From positions 4,960,001 through 5,024,000 of the forward strand of contig NZ_CP150145.1 of assembly GCF_037963835.1 (NCBI RefSeq): 64,000 nt of DNA. The letters are read 5' to 3'. Below are positions 26,990-34,033 of this stretch, one piece after another. The first letter of the stretch is position 1, and the number at the start of each line of letters is the position of its first letter. Source of the DNA: Paenibacillus sp. FSL H8-0332. Its GTDB lineage: Bacteria > Bacillota > Bacilli > Paenibacillales > Paenibacillaceae. Position numbers and translations under genes: made by a program. The notes beneath the pieces were generated by a model. That model saw only the letters and a list, made by a program, of their open reading frames with translations. It made no database searches and was not told the origin of the DNA.

Positions 26990-27688
26990 TTACAGGGAGT
27001 ACTTCAGGTTGGACGAGATTCTGATCCCTTGATAGTCAACGGACGGCTGGCTATTCATAGATTGCATACTCTTCGGCTGCTGCCGTTCCACCGACTTCTT
27101 CGGCTGCTGCCGTTCCGCCGTCTTCTTCGGCTGCTGCCGCTCCGACGCTTTCTTCGGCTGCTGCCACTCCGCCGCCTTCTTCGGCTGCTGCCACTCCGCT
27201 GCCTTCTTCGGCTGCTGCGGCTCCACTACCCCCTTCGGCTGCTGCGGCTGAATAGCAGGCTTCAGCTGTTGCCGCTGCTGCCGCTTGCGTTCGCTGGCTG
27301 CGCGCACTCCTACTGTCCGTCCTCGCTTCTTGTGGGACGTCCGCTTGCGCGTGGCCTGCGCGGAGCGCCGCTGGATGAACCGGACGGACTTACCCGTATT
27401 ATAGAGATACTTGCCCCCGGATACATAGGCATCTGCAGGACGGATGGTCTGCTTGATAACGGTGGATACCTGCTCCCGATGCTCCGGTTCTTGCCTCTCA
27501 GCCTCCCGGCCTGTGGACTGAGCTCGTTCAAGCAGCCGTTCTGTCTCGCGCATGAACAGCGCCAGCTCGTCATCCGCATTGACCGAGAGCCGCAGACAAG
27601 CCTGCTTCAGCTGCTCCATCTGTCCCATTGTTTTATGAATCGCCTCTACCAATAGCTCATCCTCCGATTTCCGGGCTTCAGCCTTCAT
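26990..27688 (-). CDS. Basic repeat protein, possibly spore coat
   Basis: I do not recognise this 232-residue protein. Residues 1-~75 are helical and acidic. Residues about 75-115 contain 'ADAYVSGGKYLYNTGK' and an RT-HKKRGR basic stretch. Residues about 145-205 are tandem QQPKKAAE-type octapeptides. The low-complexity basic repeats, lack of a signal peptide and neighbours suggest a spore-coat or exosporium component; that is inference. GAGAGGTGA precedes ATG. It overlaps the upstream 92-residue gene by 11 bases, so the two are coupled. Confidence 0.6.
   Translation of the reverse strand: MKAEARKSEDELLVEAIHKTMGQMEQLKQACLRLSVNADDELALFMRETERLLERAQSTGREAERQEPEHREQVSTVIKQTIRPADAYVSGGKYLYNTGKSVRFIQRRSAQATRKRTSHKKRGRTVGVRAASERKRQQRQQLKPAIQPQQPKGVVEPQQPKKAAEWQQPKKAAEWQQPKKASERQQPKKTAERQQPKKSVERQQPKSMQSMNSQPSVDYQGIRISSNLKYSL
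27073..27246 (-). repeat. 24-bp tandem repeats coding QQPKKAAE
   Basis: About seven near-copies of a 24-base unit encode the octapeptides of the basic repeat protein. On the plus strand the unit reads ttcttcggctgctgccgttc plus 4 bases. Only a few bases differ between copies. Confidence 0.85.
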
Positions 27689-27956
27689 ACCCGTTCACCT
27701 CTCGCACCAGCCGTCTGCTGGTTTCCAGTGTCCGGCAGATCATGGCCTGATGCTGGGCCAGGGCCGTGATGATTCTGGCCACCGCCGCCTGCAGGGCGTC
27801 AAGCCCCCCCATCTCTGGTTCTTCTTCCCAGCTGTATTCATCATCATACATATATTCCAGCTTGCGGATTTCAACCGCGATCAGAGCCGAGACCGCTTCT
27901 TCCTCCAGCGCCGCAGCCAGAATAATCGCTTTGATCAACCGTTCCCGCTGTAGCAT
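27678..27956 (-). CDS. Small hypothetical protein, partner of the basic repeat protein
   Basis: This 92-residue protein of no family known to me is mostly helical: 'ALEEEAVSALIAVEIRKLE' and 'LDALQAAVARIITALAQHQ', with an acidic Tyr-rich patch 'YMYDDEYSWEEE'. GGGGGGA lies before ATG. The next gene starts inside it (11-base overlap), so the acidic protein and the basic repeat protein are probably made together and may bind each other. Confidence 0.6.
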   Translation of the reverse strand: MLQRERLIKAIILAAALEEEAVSALIAVEIRKLEYMYDDEYSWEEEPEMGGLDALQAAVARIITALAQHQAMICRTLETSRRLVREVNGYEG

Positions 27957-28165
27957 CGCTTCATCCCCCCCGCTGCCTGCTTTGATTTAGTTACTGTTAT
28001 ATATATGTGCTTTTGACTTGTCCCTATCACCATTTGTCCCAGGTATATCGGATTTGGCGGATTTCAGAGAATAACAGGAATAGGACAATCTGTGCCTGAA
28101 GTATACATAGCTATGACTAGATAATTAAGCGCAAAGCAACCTTTCACGTTTTGGAGGAGATCTGC

Positions 28166-28522
28166 ATGTCAATGCCCCACATCCCCAATATAACTCCCGA
28201 TATCTCGCTTACGCGGGAGGAAAGCATCTCTCTCCTGCTCACCTCTATTGCGATCAACGAGATGTCTTTGTCTCACATTATTAATGCAGAAGCGGAAGCG
28301 ATGCAGGCCTTCGTGCTTTCTAATCCCGGAAACATGAATTTCCTCAACATGATCCAGTTGAATAACACAACCGCCAGACTGCTCGAAGAGATTACCAAGG
28401 GCCAGTGGCTTAGTCTCAGTAAGATGGACCGGATTCTGCGTTTGCTGAGTGACTCTGGTGCCTTATCCGCACGATTGCTGGAAGAAGAACTAACTACTGA
28501 AATTGAGGAAGATGAGGAATAA
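28166..28522 (+). CDS. Free-standing LPNITP-head protein without collagen stalk
   Basis: The start is ATG 28166 after GGAGGAG (118 residues). The sequence 'HIPNITPDISLTREE', 'LLLTSIAINEMSLSHIINAEAEAMQ' aligns along its length with the N-terminal ~100 residues of the two collagen-like proteins at 4453-6846, then stops with an acidic tail. In those proteins this region is the presumed spore anchor. A version with no stalk could be a structural partner, spacer or assembly factor for the filament base. No signal peptide is present. Confidence 0.8.
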   Translation: MSMPHIPNITPDISLTREESISLLLTSIAINEMSLSHIINAEAEAMQAFVLSNPGNMNFLNMIQLNNTTARLLEEITKGQWLSLSKMDRILRLLSDSGALSARLLEEELTTEIEEDEE

Positions 28523-28715
28523 CAGGCAACTGCCATTCTTCAGCCAGACGGACATAACAACATATTGAGGGTGGCGGCACAGCCGGGAGGAACTTGGTGC
28601 TATGTACAGGGCAATGTCCTGTTCGCTGCTTGCTGAAACCCTCTGTCTAGGCATATAAGTTGCAACTGGTACCTTCCGCGTAAAAATGGACAAGCCCAAA
28701 TCATATAAGCTCCGC

Positions 28716-29114
28716 CTACTGCAACTTCAAGTGATTCAGATGATCCGCTATCCGGAGCAGCTCATTGGCCAGTGAAGAAAGGGAAGCCACAAGCTGCTGC
28801 TGTCTGTCCTGCTCCGGGGCCTCGGTCATACGGTTTTCCGTTCGCTCTGGTACGGGAAGCTCTTGTTCACTTTTGCTGTACATCGGGAAGCCCTCCTCGA
28901 TCAGCAGGCGTACAATGGTGCTTAGATGATAGCGTTCCATACGCAGCTCACTGATTCTTTTTAACAGTTTCAGAGTTTCATAGGGATAGAGCACCTGATC
29001 TCCTTGCCGGGTCCCCGGTACGAAGTAAGAGAAATATTCCAGCCATCTCTTCACAGTAGTCGGAGGCAATTTCGATAAATTAATGATTTCCAGTTGGGTG
29101 TAATGGCGTACCAT
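28716..29114 (-). CDS. MerR-type transcriptional regulator
   Basis: This 132-residue protein has an N-terminal winged-helix domain of the MerR type: 'IINLSKLPPTTVKRWLEYF', 'YPYETLKLLKRISELRMERYHLSTIVRLL'. A spacer (about 75-105) and a short C-terminal helix follow. It lacks an obvious effector domain and metal-binding cysteines, so the signal is unknown. GAGGAG precedes ATG. It lies between the spore-coat-like genes and the rfb operon and could control either; that is inference from position only. Confidence 0.8.
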   Translation of the reverse strand: MVRHYTQLEIINLSKLPPTTVKRWLEYFSYFVPGTRQGDQVLYPYETLKLLKRISELRMERYHLSTIVRLLIEEGFPMYSKSEQELPVPERTENRMTEAPEQDRQQQLVASLSSLANELLRIADHLNHLKLQ

Positions 29115-29222
29115 AACATCGCTCCTCTATTTTAGGTGGACTTATTTACTTTAATGGTATTCATGTGCCTCGTAATAAATGTGTAAAAATACCTATTTCT
29201 CTAATTATCGTCCCGCAAAATA

Positions 29223-29261
29223 AATAGACAGGCCCGTTCCGGAGAACGTTGCCTGTCTATT
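29223..29261 (-). terminator. Terminator of the rfb-GT operon
   Basis: AATAGACAGGC pairs with GCCTGTCTATT around a 17-base loop, about 30 bases past the stop at 29292. On the minus strand it is followed by TATTTTGC, a fair U-run. Confidence 0.75.
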
Positions 29262-29291
29262 AAGCTGCCCTGGAAGCGGCAGATTACCTGC

Positions 29292-30389
29292 TTAAGAAAC
29301 TTTAAATAATTCGCTGAAGGATTCACCTAGGAGTTCTTTATAATATTTCCGGTTATGCAGCATACTTGGATGTGTAGGATAATAGAATAGAGCTGACTCA
29401 TTATGATAATTAGCCTTGAGGTACTGACCCATCCGGTCGTAGCATACGCATAATTGCAGATGCGGCACCCAAGTGGTAGAGGTCATATCCTGTAGTCCCA
29501 GAGTAGATCTTCGCGGCAGCGAAATCGCCTGTTCGAACCAGTAGATCGCCCGCTGGAACTCTCCGGCTTCCACGAATTCACTACCCAGACGGCAGCAGAA
29601 TTCCGAACGGGGGATATCATAATTCAGGGTACGGTACAGCGCGTTCATCTTTCCGGCCTTATTGTTAAGATTCCCATGGCATTCCGCCATTTTCAGGCAG
29701 GCCTGATAGTTATCCTCCACCCAGCCCTGGCCGGTCTGCAGGAATTTCTCGTAATATTCCAGCGCTTCTTCGTGTATGGCATGATCCCGGAGCTCATTGG
29801 CGAAATAGTAGAGATCGCGCGGCGAGAACTCCTCGCCACTGGCCTGGCGTCCACGGTAGATGCGCAGGTTGCGGTCCGTATGGACCTTATCCTTCTTGTG
29901 AGTAATGCAGACATCGCTGTCAAAAGTATTGCCGGCAACCGCCAGATACTCATGCACCGGCCCGACCCACTGAAAGCCGCAGTCCCGGCGGACCAGCCGG
30001 TTACGTCTAAGGCTTGAGGTCACTTTGCCTTCACTGTCGAAGGCCAGATTGTAGGGCATGGTCACAGACTGGTACTGCGGCGACAATGTCTCCTTCAGCT
30101 TCTTGAAGCGCACCCGGTCGATTTCCTCAATGGTATCGTCCGCATCCAGCCAGAGAATATACTCCTTCGTCGCCTTGCTGAAGGCTTCGTTACGGGCCGC
30201 CGCGAAATTGTCAATCCATTCAAAATCATAGATCACTGCCCCATACTCCGCAGCAATCTCTTTGGTCCGGTCCGTGGAGCCGGTATCGACAATAACGATT
30301 TCGTCCGCAATATCCTTCACGCAATCCAGGCAACGGCCCAAGCCGTTCTCTTCATTGCGCACAATCATACATAGACTGATAGTAATCAT
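29292..30389 (-). CDS. GT2-TPR glycosyltransferase (SunS-like layout)
   Basis: This 365-residue enzyme has a GT2 domain with 'ISLCMIVRNEE', 'VDTGSTDRT' and 'LDADD' (81-85), then TPR-like helices ending in 'WVPHLQLCVCYDRMGQY' and 'HNRKYYKELLGE'. It is a close paralogue of the gene at 21530-22654 and shares its C-terminal TPR half with the methyltransferase fusion at 58129-59544. GGAGGG is 5 bases before ATG. It starts 10 bases after rfbG, so it is the last gene of that operon and may use the CDP-sugar made there. Confidence 0.85.
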   Translation of the reverse strand: MITISLCMIVRNEENGLGRCLDCVKDIADEIVIVDTGSTDRTKEIAAEYGAVIYDFEWIDNFAAARNEAFSKATKEYILWLDADDTIEEIDRVRFKKLKETLSPQYQSVTMPYNLAFDSEGKVTSSLRRNRLVRRDCGFQWVGPVHEYLAVAGNTFDSDVCITHKKDKVHTDRNLRIYRGRQASGEEFSPRDLYYFANELRDHAIHEEALEYYEKFLQTGQGWVEDNYQACLKMAECHGNLNNKAGKMNALYRTLNYDIPRSEFCCRLGSEFVEAGEFQRAIYWFEQAISLPRRSTLGLQDMTSTTWVPHLQLCVCYDRMGQYLKANYHNESALFYYPTHPSMLHNRKYYKELLGESFSELFKVS

Positions 30390-30399
30390 TAGTGCCCTC

Positions 30400-31485
30400 C
30401 TATAGGTTCTGTGTCATGTATTCGCGAATCTGCTGCTCGCTGATGTTCCCCATATCCTGCCCTGCATCCAGCGCTCTGTGCCAATCCACTGTCTTCTGCA
30501 GAGCCTGCTCCACACTCCAGCGGGAGCGCCAGCCCAGCAGGCGGCGGGCCCTGGTGCTGTCAAGCTGCAGTTCGCCCGCCTCATGCAGCCCGGAGATACC
30601 GGCGATATCAATGCCTGCTCCCTCTCCCCAGAGTGCTGCGAGCCGGACGGCCACCTTCTCGACACTGTGGACGCTCTGCTCCTCCGGGCCGAAATTCCAG
30701 GCGGCGGCATACTCCGCCCCCACCTGCACCAGCTTCTCGGCCAGCAGCAGATAGCCGCTAAGCGGCTCCAGCACATGCTGCCAAGGCCGCGTCGCCGCCG
30801 GGCTGCGCAGCAGCGGCCTTAAGCCAGCGGCGAATGACCGCAGGCAGTCCGGCACCAGCCGGTCCTGGGAATCATCGCCGCCTCCGACAACATTGCCAGC
30901 CCTGGCGGTAGCGACAGCAACACCATGCTCGGCATAGCGAGCCGGATGGAAATAGCTGTTGCGGTAAGCCTGCGTCACCAGCTCGGAACAGGCCTTGCTG
31001 GAAGAATAAGGATCGTAACCGCCCAGCGGATCCGTCTCCCGGTAGCCCCAGATCCATTCGCGGTTGTCATAGCATTTATCTGTCGTAACGTTAACGACAG
31101 CTCTGACCGGTGTTCCTGAATCTACCGCACTTGCGACTGCCTCCAGCAGGTTCACCGTTCCCATCACATTTACCTCGAAAGTATCGGCAGGGAACTGGTA
31201 AGAGGTACGAACCAGCGGCTGGGCAGCCAGATGGAAGATTACCTCCGGGGCCGCTTCCCGCAGCGCCGCATCCAGGCGCTGCCGGTTCCGCACATCCCCC
31301 CAGACCGTATGGACCTCCGGCGCAGCTCCAATCAGCGGGAAGAGCTTATGCTCATCCCGGTCCCAAGCATAGCCGCTCACGCTTGCGCCCAGCATCGTCA
31401 GCCAGCGGGTGAGCCAGCTTCCCTTGAAGCCGGTATGTCCGGTCACGAAGACACGCCGCCCCTTCCAGAATTCCGCCGTGGTCAT
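30400..31485 (-). CDS. rfbG: CDP-glucose 4,6-dehydratase
   Basis: This short-chain dehydrogenase-type dehydratase has the NAD-binding 'VFVTGHTGFKGSWL' near the N-terminus, 'TTDKCYDN' and the catalytic 'YSSSK'. It converts CDP-glucose to CDP-4-keto-6-deoxyglucose, the second step of 3,6-dideoxyhexose synthesis. I use ATG 31485, which overlaps the rfbF stop as ATGA and gives 361 residues, the usual length. GTG 31497 just after GGGAGGG is a possible alternative start. Confidence 0.9.
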   Translation of the reverse strand: MTTAEFWKGRRVFVTGHTGFKGSWLTRWLTMLGASVSGYAWDRDEHKLFPLIGAAPEVHTVWGDVRNRQRLDAALREAAPEVIFHLAAQPLVRTSYQFPADTFEVNVMGTVNLLEAVASAVDSGTPVRAVVNVTTDKCYDNREWIWGYRETDPLGGYDPYSSSKACSELVTQAYRNSYFHPARYAEHGVAVATARAGNVVGGGDDSQDRLVPDCLRSFAAGLRPLLRSPAATRPWQHVLEPLSGYLLLAEKLVQVGAEYAAAWNFGPEEQSVHSVEKVAVRLAALWGEGAGIDIAGISGLHEAGELQLDSTRARRLLGWRSRWSVEQALQKTVDWHRALDAGQDMGNISEQQIREYMTQNL

Positions 31486-32258
31486 TTCGTTCTTATCCAC
31501 GGGAGCCCTCCCTCCCGCCACAGCTCCTCCAAGTAACGCTTATCACGGAGCGTATCCATCGGCTGCCAGAAGCCATGGTGCTTGTAAGCCCTCAGCTCAT
31601 CCCGCGCGGCCAGCTCCCGGAGCGGCTCTTGCTCCCAGACGGTGCTGTCGCCCCCGATCAGGGAGAATACCTCAGGCTGAAGGACGAAGAAGCCGCCATT
31701 CACCCAGCCCTCATCACCTTTGGGCTTCTCTACGAAGCCGGTTACCCTGACATCCTCCTTAATATCCAGCGCTCCGAAACGGCCTATCGGTTGTACAGCC
31801 GTAACCGTCGCTAATTTTCCGTGGGACCGGTGGAAGTCCAGCAACTCCGGTACATTGACATCCGCAATACCGTCTCCATAAGTCAGCATGAACGGCTCAT
31901 TGCCGGTGTATTTGTGGACTTGCCGGATTCTTCCGCCAGTCATCGCCTCTCTGCCTGTATCCGCGAGTGTTACCTTCCAGTTCCGCAGCTGGCGGTTATG
32001 GCGGGTCATCTGATTGCCGTTGCCGAAATCAAACGAGACATCGGAGCTCTGCAGGTAGAAATCGGCAAAATATTTCTTGATGACATGGCCCAAATACCCC
32101 AAACAAATGACAAAATCATCGAAGCCATACGAAGCATAATGCTCCATAATATGCACCAGTAGCGGCTTATCGCCGATCTCAATCATCGGCTTGGGCTTCA
32201 CATCGGTCTCCTCGCTGATGCGGGTCCCGTAGCCTCCGGCCAGAATGACTACCTTCAT
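31482..32258 (-). CDS. rfbF: Glucose-1-phosphate cytidylyltransferase
   Basis: This 258-residue enzyme has the signature 'AGGYGTRISEETDVKPKPM' at the N-terminus and 'GDGIADVN' further in. It makes CDP-glucose from glucose-1-phosphate and CTP, the first step of the pathway. Length and motifs match RfbF/DdhA. Its ATG overlaps the rfbH stop as ATGA, and its own stop overlaps rfbG in the same way, so the three are tightly coupled. Confidence 0.93.
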   Translation of the reverse strand: MKVVILAGGYGTRISEETDVKPKPMIEIGDKPLLVHIMEHYASYGFDDFVICLGYLGHVIKKYFADFYLQSSDVSFDFGNGNQMTRHNRQLRNWKVTLADTGREAMTGGRIRQVHKYTGNEPFMLTYGDGIADVNVPELLDFHRSHGKLATVTAVQPIGRFGALDIKEDVRVTGFVEKPKGDEGWVNGGFFVLQPEVFSLIGGDSTVWEQEPLRELAARDELRAYKHHGFWQPMDTLRDKRYLEELWREGGLPWIRTK

Positions 32259-33583
32259 CTTCTTACCTCCTTACCTTTCAGCAAGCCCAGCAACACCTCG
32301 GCAGTATAATCCAGCATCTCCGTAGTAAGTCCCGGATAGATTCCTACCCAGAACGTATCGTTCATGATCCTGTCCGTCTGAATGAGCGGCGCGGCCATCC
32401 GGTGTGCCACACCGGAGTACGCAGGCTGCTTGAGCAGGTTACCGGCGAACAAGAGCCGGGTACCGATACGCGCTTCCTCCAACTTGCGCACGATTTCATT
32501 GCGTGAGAGGGGAGCATCCTCCCTCACAGTCAGTGGAAAGCCGAACCAGCTCGGATCACTGCGCGGCGTCGCTTGCGGAAGAATAAGCCATTCCTCCGCC
32601 GGCTTCAGCGCTGCCTTCAGATAGTCAAAGTTACGTCTGCGCGCAGCATGGAACCCTTCCAGCTTCTCCAGCTGGGAGACCCCAATGGCCGCCTGCATAT
32701 CGGTAGCCTTCAGATTATAGCCGATGTGGCTATACGTATATTTGTGGTCGTATCCGGCAGGCAGCTCGCCCTTGGTCCAGTCAAACCGCTTGCCGCAGGT
32801 ATTGTCGGCTCCCGGCTGGCACCAGCAGTCCCTGCCCCAGTCACGGAGTGATTCGACAATTTTCTTCAAGCGGGCACCCGAAGTCAGCACTGCTCCTCCC
32901 TCACCCATGGTCATATGGTGGGCAGGAAAGAAGCTGACGGTTGCCAAATCGCCGAAGGAACCGGCTGGCCTACCTTCATACATGGACCCGACAGCATCGC
33001 AGGTATCCTCAATCAGCCACAGTCCATGCCGGTCCGTAAATGCCTTAACGCTGGCCAGATCGAAGGGATTGCCGAGTGTATGCGCCAGCATGACCGCTCT
33101 GGTACGCGGACTCAGCGCCTCATCAAGCTGTGCCGTATTTATATTGTAGGTAGGCAGCTCCACATCCACGAATACCGGAATCAGACCATGCTGAATCAAC
33201 GGATTGACCGTGGTCGGGAAGCCTGCGGCTACGGTAATTACCTCATCGCCCGGCCGCAGCCGCCGTTCACCGAGCAGCGGCGAAGTAAGTGCTGCGACGG
33301 CAAGCAGATTCGCACTAGAGCCGGAATTGACCAATAGTGTATGCTTTTTCCCCATGATTTGGGAGAAACGACTCTCGAACTCAGCGGTATACCTGCCTGC
33401 GGTTAAATGGAAATCCAGGGAAGCGTCAACTAGATTGATTAACTCCTCCCCGTCGAATACCTTACCGCTGACAGGTACATAATCCCGGCCTGCCACGAAT
33501 GACCGGCCCGGCCAACGGCTGCCGTAGAACTGGCCCGTCAATTCAAGTATTTGCTCGCGCAAGGTTGAAGCTTCAGTAGGCAA
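32255..33583 (-). CDS. rfbH: CDP-4-keto-6-deoxyglucose 3-dehydrase (E1)
   Basis: This 442-residue PMP-dependent iron-sulfur enzyme has the normal PLP lysine replaced by His in 'FFPAHHMTMGEGG'. The cluster cysteines follow the C-X-C-X7-C pattern ('DCWCQPGADNTC') plus an upstream Cys in 'EDTCD'. It removes the 3-hydroxyl of CDP-4-keto-6-deoxyglucose, together with an NAD(P)H reductase (E3/DdhD) that is not in this window. The start is TTG 33583, 7 bases after AAAGGAGG. It is the first gene of the four-gene operon; the preceding 200 bases hold a CATATAGAT element at about 33650. Confidence 0.93.
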   Translation of the reverse strand: MPTEASTLREQILELTGQFYGSRWPGRSFVAGRDYVPVSGKVFDGEELINLVDASLDFHLTAGRYTAEFESRFSQIMGKKHTLLVNSGSSANLLAVAALTSPLLGERRLRPGDEVITVAAGFPTTVNPLIQHGLIPVFVDVELPTYNINTAQLDEALSPRTRAVMLAHTLGNPFDLASVKAFTDRHGLWLIEDTCDAVGSMYEGRPAGSFGDLATVSFFPAHHMTMGEGGAVLTSGARLKKIVESLRDWGRDCWCQPGADNTCGKRFDWTKGELPAGYDHKYTYSHIGYNLKATDMQAAIGVSQLEKLEGFHAARRRNFDYLKAALKPAEEWLILPQATPRSDPSWFGFPLTVREDAPLSRNEIVRKLEEARIGTRLLFAGNLLKQPAYSGVAHRMAAPLIQTDRIMNDTFWVGIYPGLTTEMLDYTAEVLLGLLKGKEVRR

Positions 33584-33686
33584 TGCCTCTCCTCCTTTAC
33601 AAGGGTGACTTGTTTGGTTTTATGGATTTATTGGACTCGGTACATCATCTATATGCAATGGGAACGAAAAATACGTTTCAAAAAAT

Positions 33687-33706
33687 AATGGAATTTAAAT
33701 TCCATT
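33687..33706. promoter_or_regulatory. Perfect 20-base palindrome in a divergent intergenic region
   Basis: AATGGAATTTAAATTCCATT lies between the divergent rfbH and the 53-residue zinc-knuckle gene, flanked by A5 and T3. It could be an operator or a bidirectional terminator-like hairpin. A TATAAT box lies at 33737-33742 on the plus side. Confidence 0.4.
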
Positions 33707-33783
33707 TTTGTTCAGTTCTTGTCTATGAGGGTTCTCTATAATGGGCTTGACTTGACACGAAACCTTTATGGAGGGATGCATAC

Positions 33784-33945
33784 ATGGGAAGACTCAGAGC
33801 CGCCAACGAAAGAAAATGCACGAAAGAGGACTGTAACAGACGGCATTATGCGAAAGGGTTATGCAAGCAGCATTATTGGCCGGCCTGGAAAGCAGGACAA
33901 AAGAACGAAACGGAATCCGAGCCCCGGCGCCAGAATCTTTCGTGA
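33784..33945 (+). CDS. 53-residue zinc-knuckle protein
   Basis: A short reading frame of MGRLRAANERKC... type carries a C-X4-C-X9-C-X2-H motif ('CTKEDC...GLCKQHY'). I recognise this as the small zinc-ribbon 'AKGLC..HY' motif found in many short bacterial and phage proteins, often near HNH-type domains. GGAGGG lies 8 bases before ATG and TATAAT lies at 33737-33742, so expression is credible. It ends with a charged tail. Function is unknown; nucleic-acid binding is a guess from the motif. Confidence 0.7.
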   Translation: MGRLRAANERKCTKEDCNRRHYAKGLCKQHYWPAWKAGQKNETESEPRRQNLS

Positions 33946-34033
33946 ATCTTTCGCATAGACCTCTGTTAATTGTTCAATAATATATTTAATTTTTATGCAG
34001 GTGCTTCCTCTCCTCTGTCGAAATCTTTAATTT

